A DNA stretch of 64,000 nucleotides from Clostridium sp. GTDB taxonomy: Bacteria > Bacillota > Clostridia > Peptostreptococcales > Peptostreptococcaceae. Positions 1 through 6,971 of this stretch are shown here, one piece after another. Both the position numbers and the translations under genes were made by a program. The stretch covers positions 101,328 through 165,327 of the forward strand of contig JALFMW010000392.1 of assembly GCA_022782605.1 (NCBI GenBank), given 5' to 3'. Every line of letters begins with the position of its first letter. Within the stretch, counting starts at the first letter, position 1. The notes under the pieces are model-generated. The model had not been told where the DNA came from and made no database searches. It saw nothing but the letters and a program-made list of their open reading frames with translations.

Positions 1-36
1 AATAAGGCTCGATACATATTACAAAAGTTAAAATAA
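1..36 (+). CDS. 3' end of an upstream plus-strand gene (partial)
   Basis: Frame 1 is open from the left edge to a TAA at 34-36 and would end a protein in NKARYILQKLK. It stops five bases before the -35 box of the next promoter, as expected for the last codons of an upstream gene. A second frame also stops nearby, so the frame choice is uncertain. Confidence 0.3.
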   Translation, partial: NKARYILQKLK

Positions 37-40
37 AGTA

Positions 41-69
41 TTGACAAACACTCATAAAGGGTATATAAT
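41..69 (+). promoter_or_regulatory. Sigma-A-type promoter of the macro-domain gene
   Basis: TTGACA at 41-46 and TATAAT at 64-69 are both perfect consensus and are separated by 17 bp. The ATG lies 25 bases beyond the -10 box. The same TTGACA-17-TATAAT arrangement recurs at about ten other places in the window and appears to be the phage's early promoter type, read by host RNA polymerase. Confidence 0.9.
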
Positions 70-93
70 TTTTATAAAAGGAGGTATTAATAT

Positions 94-513
94 ATGATAT
101 TAAACGAGAAAAAGGGCAATTTGTTCGACTTGGATAAGGACATATATTATTTTGCTCATTGTATAAGTGCAGATTATGAATTGGGAGCAGGAATAGCAGT
201 ACAATTTCAAAAGACATTTAAATTAAAAAGCACTTTAAAAAATATTGGGTCAGGCACTTATCCAGATTTAATAACTATCAATAATGTATTTAATTTAGTT
301 ACAAAAGGTAAGTATTGGAATAAGCCCACTTATAAATCTATTACACAATGTATCAAATATATGAGGGACTATTGTATAAAGTATAATATACACTATTTAG
401 CAATGCCTAAGATTGGTTGTGGATTAGATAAATTGCAATGGGGAAAAGTTAGAGAAATAATTAAAGAAGAATTTAAAGACGTTGATATACAAATAGAAAT
501 AAGATATTTATAA
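94..513 (+). CDS. Macro-domain protein, TARG1/Poa1p-like
   Basis: This 139-residue protein is a single macro domain. The N-terminal GNLFDL and FAHCISAD segments, the glycine-rich GAGIAVQF loop and the C-terminal MPKIGCGLDKLQW stretch match the TARG1/OARD1/Poa1p branch, whose members hydrolyse ADP-ribose from proteins, DNA or ADP-ribose 1''-phosphate. The length is that of a lone macro domain with no fused partner. An AAGGAGGT ribosome site at 78-85 fits the ATG at 94, and the gene has its own consensus promoter. It sits in the early-type plus block beside an AAA+ ATPase. A role in removing ADP-ribose placed by a host defence toxin, or in NAD-related metabolism, is inference. The fold assignment is fairly secure; the substrate is not. 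Confidence 0.85.
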   Translation: MILNEKKGNLFDLDKDIYYFAHCISADYELGAGIAVQFQKTFKLKSTLKNIGSGTYPDLITINNVFNLVTKGKYWNKPTYKSITQCIKYMRDYCIKYNIHYLAMPKIGCGLDKLQWGKVREIIKEEFKDVDIQIEIRYL

Positions 514-523
514 AAATAAACTA

Positions 524-552
524 TTGACAAATAGTTAAAAAGAGAGTATAAT
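524..552 (+). promoter_or_regulatory. Sigma-A-type promoter of the AAA+ gene
   Basis: TTGACA (524-529) and TATAAT (547-552) are both perfect with a 17-bp spacer. The spacer begins AATAGTTAAA, close to the AATGATTTAAA start seen in several other promoters of this phage. It drives the gene starting at 586. Confidence 0.9.
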
Positions 553-585
553 AAAGTCATAAAGTAAAGAAAGGAAGTTGGTAGA

Positions 586-2118
586 ATGAAAAAGAACAAT
601 AGAGATTTTGACAAGATATTAAATAAAATCAAAGAGGTAGAAGAAAGAGACGGAATATGTATATATGGAGATGTAGACCATCCATTAACAAAAGAAGATC
701 TAAAAAATATGAGTGAAAAAGAAATACTTGAGTTATTACTATTCATAATAGACACTGATGAATATGAACCTAGTCCTCAAGATAGCAGAAAAGAAAAGAT
801 TGAAAAAGTTATGAAAATGATAGATGATATGTCTATGGTGCTTAATGTTAATTTTTATGATGGGTCACTTGGACAAGCTTTATCAAAAGAAGATATAATA
901 TGTTTAACAAATGAAGAATTAGATGATCTTTTAGAGGATCAAATAATATTATTTCAACAAACTATGGATGACTTAGAGAATGGTATTGAATTATACAATA
1001 TGTGCGACAAATATTTATTAGAGACCGAAGACGATGTAAAAGACCTACAAGAAACATTTCAAGTTTCTTATGTAAATAATGATGATAATAAAGGAGTGGA
1101 TGGTATGAAAAATAAAGAAATTCCAACACCTAAAGAAATGGTAAAAGAACTAGATAAAAGAATCTATGCAAATGAAAATCTTAAAAAGAAATTAACTACA
1201 GCCATCTATAGAAAATTAATAACTATGGAAATGAATAAGGGACAATCTAAAGATATATTAGACACTCCAAATATATTAATTTGTGGAGGAACTGGAACTT
1301 CTAAAACTTATTCAGTAAAATGTATCGCAGATATGCTAAATATCCCAGTATACACAATAAATGCTTCTCAATTGACTCCGAGTAGCTACAAAGGAACTGG
1401 AATTAATGACGAACTATACTATATAGTATCTGAAGGAGGATATAACGAAAGTGAACCAAGTATAATATTCTTAGATGAAATAGATAAGTTAGCTTGTTTT
1501 TCAAATGACTCTAAAGAAGTTGGTAAGTTAGTTATGGGAGAATTATTAAAATTAGTAGAAGGTAAGGGAGAAATAAATTTAAGTGCTAGTATGGGAGGTA
1601 GACAAGTTCCATTCACATTAAATCTGGACAACGTTATCTTCATATTTGCAGGAGCATTTGATGGTATTGTAGACATAGTTAAGAAGAGATTAGGAGAAGA
1701 TAAGAAAAAGAGTGTAGGGTTTGGAGTAGGAATAACTAATGATAAAAAGGTTGAAGGAAAGAAAGATTACTACCAATTAATAACAAAAGATGATTTAAAT
1801 AAGTATGGTTTAACACCAGAATTTTTAGGTAGAACAACATTTGCAGTGACAGACAGCATGACTGAAGATATGTTAATGAATATTATTGAAAAAGAAAACA
1901 GTGCATTAGACAAGTCAGTTCAATTATTCAAATACTTTGATAAAAAGTTAAGTTTCTCTAAAGAATGTAAAAAAGCTATTTGTAAAAAGGCTATAGCAAG
2001 TGGATACGGTGCAAGAAGTCTAAACGACATATTCTTTAGTATTACTGATAAGATTTTATTCGATATTAGTGAATATACAGAAGAAGATATTGTTATAGAT
2101 GAAAGTTTCTTAGATTAA
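586..2118 (+). CDS. ClpX-like AAA+ ATPase with a novel N-terminal region
   Basis: The protein is 510 residues. From about residue 180 it is a ClpX/HslU-type AAA+ module. The Walker A loop GGTGTSKT is at 234-241, Walker B IIFLDEIDK at about 293-301, an arginine-finger-like LTPEFLGR follows, and sensor 2 is GARSL in an alpha-helical C-terminal domain. Such ATPases form hexameric unfoldases that feed ClpP or remodel proteins. The first 175 residues are acidic and lack the Cys4 zinc finger of cellular ClpX, so substrate choice must differ. An internal AAAGGAGTGG site precedes an in-frame ATG at 1105 (codon 174), exactly at the domain boundary, so a short core form may also be made. It has its own consensus promoter and ribosome site (570-577). 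No phage ClpP-like gene is seen here, so it may act with host ClpP or alone. Confidence 0.85.
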   Translation: MKKNNRDFDKILNKIKEVEERDGICIYGDVDHPLTKEDLKNMSEKEILELLLFIIDTDEYEPSPQDSRKEKIEKVMKMIDDMSMVLNVNFYDGSLGQALSKEDIICLTNEELDDLLEDQIILFQQTMDDLENGIELYNMCDKYLLETEDDVKDLQETFQVSYVNNDDNKGVDGMKNKEIPTPKEMVKELDKRIYANENLKKKLTTAIYRKLITMEMNKGQSKDILDTPNILICGGTGTSKTYSVKCIADMLNIPVYTINASQLTPSSYKGTGINDELYYIVSEGGYNESEPSIIFLDEIDKLACFSNDSKEVGKLVMGELLKLVEGKGEINLSASMGGRQVPFTLNLDNVIFIFAGAFDGIVDIVKKRLGEDKKKSVGFGVGITNDKKVEGKKDYYQLITKDDLNKYGLTPEFLGRTTFAVTDSMTEDMLMNIIEKENSALDKSVQLFKYFDKKLSFSKECKKAICKKAIASGYGARSLNDIFFSITDKILFDISEYTEEDIVIDESFLD

Positions 2119-2128
2119 GATTAATATA

Positions 2129-2157
2129 TTGACAAATGATTTAAAGTGGAGTATAAT
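2129..2157 (+). promoter_or_regulatory. Sigma-A-type promoter of the small-gene run
   Basis: TTGACA (2129-2134), a 17-bp spacer starting AATGATTTAAA, and TATAAT (2152-2157). Its spacer is nearly the same as those in front of two intron-borne homing endonuclease genes (13567-13595 and 21586-21614). It probably transcribes the small genes 2187-3017. Confidence 0.9.
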
Positions 2158-2186
2158 AAAGTTATAAATAAAAAGGAGTTAAATGT

Positions 2187-2447
2187 ATGGGATATTTAAG
2201 TCAATTTTTTCAAATCGTTTTTAACAATCAAGAAGGCGAAGCTACTAAAGAAGAAGATTATACCTCTTATGAATCATGGTATGCAGTATTAGAGAATTAT
2301 ACTTATGAAGAACTACAAGAACTTGCAGATAATTATAATTTATACCATATAAATGTAAAATTACAAGGTTTTAGACCCACTATAGATTACATGAGTAAAT
2401 TCTTTAGTGCTAACAATTATAGTAATAAATATTATAGAAAAAGATAA
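2187..2447 (+). CDS. Small acidic protein of unknown function
   Basis: The protein is 86 residues and rich in Tyr, Asn and Glu (for example ENYTYEELQELADNYNLY), with no recognised motif, signal peptide or membrane segment. AAAAGGAG at 2171-2178 supports the ATG at 2187. It is the first gene behind a perfect promoter and starts a run of tiny genes, a common phage early-gene pattern. The real-gene call is firm from promoter, ribosome site and position; no function can be offered. Confidence 0.75.
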   Translation: MGYLSQFFQIVFNNQEGEATKEEDYTSYESWYAVLENYTYEELQELADNYNLYHINVKLQGFRPTIDYMSKFFSANNYSNKYYRKR

Positions 2448-2462
2448 ACAGGAGTGATAAAG

Positions 2463-2618
2463 ATGAGTGAACAAATAAAAACAGTAGTAGCTATGCTACA
2501 AAAAGAAATAAATGCCCTACGAGAACAAATTGAAAAATTAAATAAAGAAAACAAACATTTAAAATTAGAAAACAGAAGATTAAAAGCTAGATGTAAAGCA
2601 AATATATATAGGGAGTGA
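2463..2618 (+). CDS. 51-aa coiled-coil protein
   Basis: ATG at 2463 is preceded by a ribosome site (CAGGAGTGATAAAG), and the frame ends at TGA 2616-2618. The 51-residue product is almost entirely a predicted coiled coil with leucine heptads (LQKEINALREQIEKLNKEN) and a basic end. The next gene encodes another short coiled coil with the same design, so the pair may be a duplication or a heterodimer. The function is unknown. Confidence 0.65.
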   Translation: MSEQIKTVVAMLQKEINALREQIEKLNKENKHLKLENRRLKARCKANIYRE

Positions 2619-2623
2619 TAATT

Positions 2624-2803
2624 ATGGACAAATATTATGTAGAGGTGATAGAAAGACTACAGAGAATAGTATTTAACCAAGTAAACGAAATAGAAGAACT
2701 AAAAAAGGAAAATGAAGAATTAAAAGAAAAGATTGAAAAACTTACAAGAGAAAACGTAAGATTAACTAGAGAAGTAGAAAATAATAGAAGTGATAATTTT
2801 TAG
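2624..2803 (+). CDS. 59-aa coiled-coil protein
   Basis: The start is placed at ATG 2624, behind GGGAG at 2611-2615, rather than at the in-frame GTG at 2615 that overlaps the previous stop. The 59 residues begin MDKYYVEV and then form leucine heptads (EELKKENEELKEKIEKL). It resembles the preceding 51-aa protein in length and layout. It overlaps no neighbour and is probably translated from the same message. No function is recognised. Confidence 0.65.
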   Translation: MDKYYVEVIERLQRIVFNQVNEIEELKKENEELKEKIEKLTRENVRLTREVENNRSDNF

Positions 2804-2813
2804 AGGTGATTAT

Positions 2814-3017
2814 ATGTTTAAATTTGATTTTGACAAGGAATATGTTTTTAGTTACTTATTCTATGAGATAGTAACTGGAGAATCAAATGAAGACTATCAT
2901 AAATTATCAAATAAGAAGGTGGAAGTTATTTCACCTACTAAAGGTTATATAGAATATAAGGGTAAAATATTTTATGTAACTCCACCAATGACATTAGAAA
3001 TAGAGAAGAGAGCATAA
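2814..3017 (+). CDS. 67-aa protein of unknown function
   Basis: ATG 2814 has a good ribosome site (AGAGGTGAT, 2802-2810). A GTG start at 2790 is in frame but lacks one and would overlap the previous gene. The product begins MFKFDFDKEYVF and ends in a compact beta-rich stretch (GYIEYKGKIFYVTPP), suggesting a small folded domain. No family is recognised. It is the last gene before the hairpin element at 3026-3103. Confidence 0.65.
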   Translation: MFKFDFDKEYVFSYLFYEIVTGESNEDYHKLSNKKVEVISPTKGYIEYKGKIFYVTPPMTLEIEKRA

Positions 3018-3025
3018 TATATAAG

Positions 3026-3103
3026 GTTTAGTGGTTTTCTAAGGAGGGGTATTATATTAAATGAATAATTTATCATTTAAAAATAAAACTTCTTAGAAAA
3101 CCA
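3026..3103 (+). promoter_or_regulatory. Leader hairpin with an 11-codon reading frame
   Basis: TGGTTTTCTAAG (3032-3043) and CTTAGAAAACCA (3092-3103) are perfect 12-base inverted repeats. The left arm runs into AAGGAGGGG, a ribosome site for a tiny frame at 3061-3096 (MNNLSFKNKTS) whose stop codon lies in the right arm. Folding would hide part of the ribosome site. The element lies just upstream of the thyX-like gene and shares GTTTAGTGG-TTTCTAAG with a second copy at 32453-32500 on the other strand. Confidence 0.5.
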
Positions 3104-3136
3104 TATAATGAGTAAAATAATATATGAGGTGAAAGA

Positions 3137-3739
3137 ATGGAAATAAAAATAAGAGAATTAACAACTAATCAAGAAGTTTTAAATTCAGCGAGGACAACTG
3201 TCTGGAGAGAAGATCTAATGAAAGAGCCTACAAAACAATTTATGAAAGATATTTATATGGCAGAACATTCTCCTATTAGATGTAAGATGTTTATGATAGA
3301 ATATCATGGAATTAAAAGATGGATTGCAGATCATTTAGTTAGGCATAATATAGGGGTTACTCCATTCATGTCTACGCAAAGAGAAGATAGAAATGAAGAA
3401 ATAATGGCTATAAGCATAGAGGATAATGATGAAGTCTTAAATCCTAGAGATGAAGCCAAGCAAGGTAGTTTAGTAAATTTAAAGCTATTGGTTAATGCTC
3501 AAGCACTTATTAATATAAGTAGAAAGAGATTATGTGGTCAAGCACATATAGAAACTCAACAAGTGTGGAATAAAACTATAAGAAAACTAAAAGAAGTGGA
3601 TGAAGAATTAGCTTTTTGTTGTGTTCCAGAATGTGTGTACAGAGGTTTTTGTAGTGAAAAGTATCCATGTGGTAGAACTAATTTAGAGTTCTATAAGAAA
3701 TGGAGAAAGGAATATGTAGGAGATAGACCTACTTTGTAA
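3137..3739 (+). CDS. thyX: ThyX-like FAD-dependent thymidylate synthase
   Basis: The product is 200 residues. The order of motifs fits ThyX: AEHSPIRC near residue 42, a LVRHN..VTPFMSTQRED stretch in place of the canonical RHR-x7-8-S-x2-R signature, a helix with VWNKTIRKLKEVDEELA, and a Cys-rich VPECVYRGFCSEKYPCG end near residue 165. ThyX makes dTMP from dUMP using methylenetetrahydrofolate and FAD. The signature is altered (HN instead of HR), so activity is likely but not certain. GAGGTGAAAG supports the start. The gene lies between the leader hairpin and a strong terminator, so it may be controlled apart from the small genes upstream. Confidence 0.75.
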   Translation: MEIKIRELTTNQEVLNSARTTVWREDLMKEPTKQFMKDIYMAEHSPIRCKMFMIEYHGIKRWIADHLVRHNIGVTPFMSTQREDRNEEIMAISIEDNDEVLNPRDEAKQGSLVNLKLLVNAQALINISRKRLCGQAHIETQQVWNKTIRKLKEVDEELAFCCVPECVYRGFCSEKYPCGRTNLEFYKKWRKEYVGDRPTL

Positions 3740-3749
3740 GAACAAAAAA

Positions 3750-3785
3750 ATAGGGAGTATAAGAAATTAATCTTATACTCCCTAT
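3750..3785. terminator. Bidirectional terminator between converging operons
   Basis: ATAGGGAGTATAAGA (3750-3764) pairs perfectly with TCTTATACTCCCTAT (3771-3785) around a 6-base loop. An A-run precedes it (AAAAAAA, 3744-3750), which is a U-run for the minus strand. It separates the plus-strand early block from the long minus-strand tail operon. Confidence 0.85.
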
Positions 3786-3797
3786 AAAATATAGTAA

Positions 3798-6329
3798 TTA
3801 TAGTTGTTCTACCCCATCTATAAATACTTTTATATTTGTTTTTTCAGGTATTGTAGTCTCTCCAAATATTTTGAAATCTCCATTAAGAGTGCAATTATTA
3901 AATTCTATATTACACTTAACTGTTTCTGTTTTAGTTCTACTTCCAACTAAAGCTCCACCTTGTTTTGTAATTATACAATTTTCAAAAGTAATGTAGCTAT
4001 TATCTACTGGTTGAGAGAAGAAATAAATCATATCTGTAACTTTTCCATATTGCCAACTATATTCTTCTCCATCATCAACAATTTCACAATTTTTAAATCT
4101 AAAGTGACATTCCCCTTGGCTACCAGCATTAGGATTACCTTTCATTAATAAATTGCTAAAAGTCATTTTACAATTTTCAAATACTACTTCACTATTATTA
4201 GGCTTATCTTGACATCTTGCATCTATATAAATATGGTCTATTTCACAATTTTTAAATGTTCCACTATTAAATTGATTATGATTTAAAAAAATATATTTTC
4301 CATTAAATCTTACATTATCGAACAAAGTATCGGTATCTATTTTATTAAAAGATAGAGTGCAACTTTCTTTAGTTCCGTCATGATTTATTTCTGAATCTTT
4401 TATTTTAGGGTTTGTTATATAACCAGATGAACCGTCTTTGAAAATATATTTGTTATTAATTCCATTATGATTTTGACTGTTGGATAAACTATATATTTCA
4501 CAATTTTTACTATTACCATTTATACTTGTGGCTTTACAATTTTTAATTGTACATCTTGTTGAACTTATAGAATTAGTAGCTTCATTATTATATATCTTAT
4601 AATGTTTAGATTGTTTATTGCTATTACCTTCACCTATAGCCTTTACTTTATTATTTCTTACAACCATTCCTTCTGCTCTAGCCCACATATAAATAGCACC
4701 ATTATATTCATTATTTTCTATTAAGAAATTATGTCCTGCACATGTTAGCCAATCATTATTAGGATTATCATGGAAGTTACACCTTGTCATATAGAAATCA
4801 TGCATCATATCCCAACCATCTTCTGAGTCAAAGGCACATTTTGCACCATTATAACCACTTCTAGTAAATTCTGTGTCCAATAATCTTAAAGATTCCATAG
4901 CGTTAGGAGCAAACCCTACACATCTTGCTCTATCAATTTTACAGTTTTTAATTTCACAATTAATAGGGACTTTAAATGCAAAAAGACAAGTATTATCCAT
5001 CCACAACGCTAGAGTTGAATTAGCATAGTTTTTAAGTTTTATATACCTTACATTTTGTGGTATATAAACTCTTCTATAGTAGTATCCATTTAAAGTATCT
5101 ACTAATTCTTTATTCTCATTATACATCTCTAAAGTATAATACCAAGCAGTAGAAGGGCAACCTTGATATCCTAAATATTTTCCAAGTTGAAAATAATTAC
5201 ATCCATCAACTTTAAATTTGGATATATCAATAAAATCAGTATAACAACTAGCATCTAAATGTCCTGTAGTGGCATTTTTAGATACCTTAGAAGTGGTTTT
5301 AAAACCAACATTTGCCCAACAATACCCAGCTCCATCTTTATCTGCTGCAAAGCCAGAAGTAATACCATATCCTGTCACATCTTTAACTTCAATATTCTCA
5401 AAAGAACTATATTTACTTCTACCACTAATATCAATACCGTGAACCCATTCAGAATTGTTTGTAGAGTTTGCAAAATCATGCGTATCATAATCCCCTTGTA
5501 TAATACCATTTATAACATGAGTATCTTCACATTGTAAGATGCGTAATTGTAAAGCGTGGTTTCCAGCTTTTCCTTCTTCCATTTTGATAGTAGCACCATT
5601 TAAATCTACAGTAGTATTTGTAGGAATATCTATTGTCTTGTCTATAGCTGTTTTATAAGTACCTTGAGGTAACACTAAATAATTATAATTTTTAGATAGT
5701 TCTTCTAGCATAGTAGTCATAGGCTCACAAACATCTTCAGTATAATCATTTTTAACTCCATAATTTTTAAGGTCATCTAAAGTGATTTCATATCTATTTA
5801 CTACTGTTCCATCTTTAACTCTTACTTCAAAATAATCTCTAAAAGATTTTCTTCCATATATATCTTCCCCTTCTAAGGCAAGAATATGTTCCCCTTCTGT
5901 AAGTACTCCAAAATCAAATATATGACTACCACTTTTAAATACTTTTGTAGATACTAATTTATGGTCTACATATGCTTTTATTCTAAATAAAGATACCATA
6001 TCTTTTTCATAGAAATCCATTGTATCAGTATCTATATAAAACCCCACTTCAACTCTTTGATTAGGTTTAAAAGTGTGGTTATAGAACTCTCTAGCTATAT
6101 AAGGTATTTCTAAGTCTGCTCCAATAGGTAATGGTTGTGTTATAGCATTTTTTTGTAATTCAAATTCTTTTTCTAAATTTTCTTCTGTTGGGACATTTTC
6201 ATTTTTTATTTGTTTTATTGCTTCTTTTAAATAGTTACTCGCCTTGTTTATGTCCTCCTGTGTAGGATTGTTTAATTCTAAATTATTTATTGCTAAATTA
6301 ATTAATTCTCTTGTTTTATTGCTTATCAT
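3798..6329 (-). CDS. Beta-helix tail spike / receptor-binding protein
   Basis: The protein is 843 residues. Residues 1-80 are helical and polar. Residues 80-190 look like an Ig-like beta domain (RVEVGFYIDTDTMDF, GEHILALEGEDIYG). From about 200 there is the opening of a pectate-lyase-type right-handed beta-helix: LPQGTYKTAIDKTIDIPTN, then VDLNGATIK, followed by many short repeats of the form 'xIxNCxI/V' such as CEIKNCKID and VVFENCKM. Such spikes bind or cut host surface glycans. No catalytic residues can be named by eye. It is the last structural gene of the minus-strand operon, downstream of the CotH protein and two small proteins, and ends at the bidirectional terminator. AGAGAGGAAT supports the start. 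Confidence 0.75.
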   Translation of the reverse strand: MISNKTRELINLAINNLELNNPTQEDINKASNYLKEAIKQIKNENVPTEENLEKEFELQKNAITQPLPIGADLEIPYIAREFYNHTFKPNQRVEVGFYIDTDTMDFYEKDMVSLFRIKAYVDHKLVSTKVFKSGSHIFDFGVLTEGEHILALEGEDIYGRKSFRDYFEVRVKDGTVVNRYEITLDDLKNYGVKNDYTEDVCEPMTTMLEELSKNYNYLVLPQGTYKTAIDKTIDIPTNTTVDLNGATIKMEEGKAGNHALQLRILQCEDTHVINGIIQGDYDTHDFANSTNNSEWVHGIDISGRSKYSSFENIEVKDVTGYGITSGFAADKDGAGYCWANVGFKTTSKVSKNATTGHLDASCYTDFIDISKFKVDGCNYFQLGKYLGYQGCPSTAWYYTLEMYNENKELVDTLNGYYYRRVYIPQNVRYIKLKNYANSTLALWMDNTCLFAFKVPINCEIKNCKIDRARCVGFAPNAMESLRLLDTEFTRSGYNGAKCAFDSEDGWDMMHDFYMTRCNFHDNPNNDWLTCAGHNFLIENNEYNGAIYMWARAEGMVVRNNKVKAIGEGNSNKQSKHYKIYNNEATNSISSTRCTIKNCKATSINGNSKNCEIYSLSNSQNHNGINNKYIFKDGSSGYITNPKIKDSEINHDGTKESCTLSFNKIDTDTLFDNVRFNGKYIFLNHNQFNSGTFKNCEIDHIYIDARCQDKPNNSEVVFENCKMTFSNLLMKGNPNAGSQGECHFRFKNCEIVDDGEEYSWQYGKVTDMIYFFSQPVDNSYITFENCIITKQGGALVGSRTKTETVKCNIEFNNCTLNGDFKIFGETTIPEKTNIKVFIDGVEQL

Positions 6330-6395
6330 TATTTTTATTCCTCTCTCTTACTTCTATTATTTTTATTATTTATTTTGTCTAATATATAAATTTTA

Positions 6396-6434
6396 GAAAA
6401 GATAAATAGACCAGAAGAAACACTTCTAGCCTAT
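6396..6434 (-). terminator. Terminator after the XkdX-like gene
   Basis: On the minus strand ATAGGCTAGAAG (6434-6423) pairs with CTTCTGGTCTAT (6417-6406), with one mismatch, and is followed by a T-rich tail (TTATCTTTT). It would separate the spike gene at 3798-6329 from the genes upstream. Confidence 0.6.
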
Positions 6435-6442
6435 TATAAGTT

Positions 6443-6592
6443 TTATGCTTGAGCCAATAAATCAACTAATTCTAAATATTCTTCTTCTGTTATTTGTCCA
6501 ACTAAATAATATACATTTAACATTTGTTGTAATTTTTCTTTAGTATACATTTGTTTTTCTATGGCTCTTTTTAGTATTTTATACACTTGCAT
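6443..6592 (-). CDS. Small XkdX-like protein
   Basis: A 49-residue frame starts at ATG 6592 behind a strong GGAGGG ribosome site. It reads MQVYKILKRAIEKQMYT...GQITEEEYLELVDLLAQA. The pattern of a short helical N-terminus, a middle 'YTKEKLQQML' segment and a closing GQITEEEYLEL matches the tiny XkdX-type proteins found just after fibre or receptor-binding genes in Gram-positive siphoviruses. Their role is unknown. The position after the CotH/BspA giant and before the last spike fits that rule. Confidence 0.6.
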   Translation of the reverse strand: MQVYKILKRAIEKQMYTKEKLQQMLNVYYLVGQITEEEYLELVDLLAQA

Positions 6593-6610
6593 AAACCCTC
6601 CTTTCTATTG

Positions 6611-6640
6611 TTGCAAGTTGTTTAATGGCACAACTTGCAA
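6611..6640 (-). promoter_or_regulatory. Perfect hairpin before the XkdX-like start
   Basis: TTGCAAGTTGT (6611-6621) and ACAACTTGCAA (6630-6640) form an 11-bp stem with an 8-base loop. It lies between the gene ending at 6655 and the ribosome site of the next gene. No U-run follows on the minus strand, so it looks more like a processing or stability element than a terminator. Confidence 0.5.
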
Positions 6641-6654
6641 AGCCATATTTTATA

Positions 6655-6969
6655 TTATTCTAAAAGTCCTTCATCTTTTAGTTCCATACATGTTAATCTA
6701 AAATTAGTATCAAGCAATACAAATTCAAGATTCTCTTTATCTTCTTGTAAATTAGAAATTTGCTTTTGTAACTCTTCGACTTTATTCTTTGGTATTTCAT
6801 CTTCTATAAAATATTTCCATATATCATATCCAACTTCTTCCCAATCAGATATGTTTTCATTTATACCTAAGTATACAACGTCCATAAAAATATCACGATT
6901 TTTGGTTATTTTCATATTCTCTTCAGCAATAAGTTTAAAAGGTCGCCCATTCTTTTCAATTATTTGCAC
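6655..6969 (-). CDS. 104-aa hypothetical protein after the CotH giant
   Basis: GTG at 6969 is the likely start, since GGAGGT is encoded in the last codons of the upstream CotH gene and the two genes are coupled. The product begins MQIIEKNGRPFKLIAEEN, looks mixed alpha/beta, then has a coiled coil (VEELQKQISNLQEDKENLE). The place, directly after a giant tail fibre and before an XkdX-like gene, suggests a fibre-associated or chaperone-like protein. This is inference and no family is recognised. Confidence 0.65.
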   Translation of the reverse strand: MQIIEKNGRPFKLIAEENMKITKNRDIFMDVVYLGINENISDWEEVGYDIWKYFIEDEIPKNKVEELQKQISNLQEDKENLEFVLLDTNFRLTCMELKDEGLLE

Positions 6970-6971
6970 TT

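Noticed and set aside
393..755. Minus-strand frame across the macro-domain gene and promoter
   Set aside because: No ribosome site or motif; it overlaps two well-supported plus-strand features.
3750..3785. Terminator hairpin as a phage attachment site
   Set aside because: No integrase gene in the window, and the position between converging genes explains it fully.
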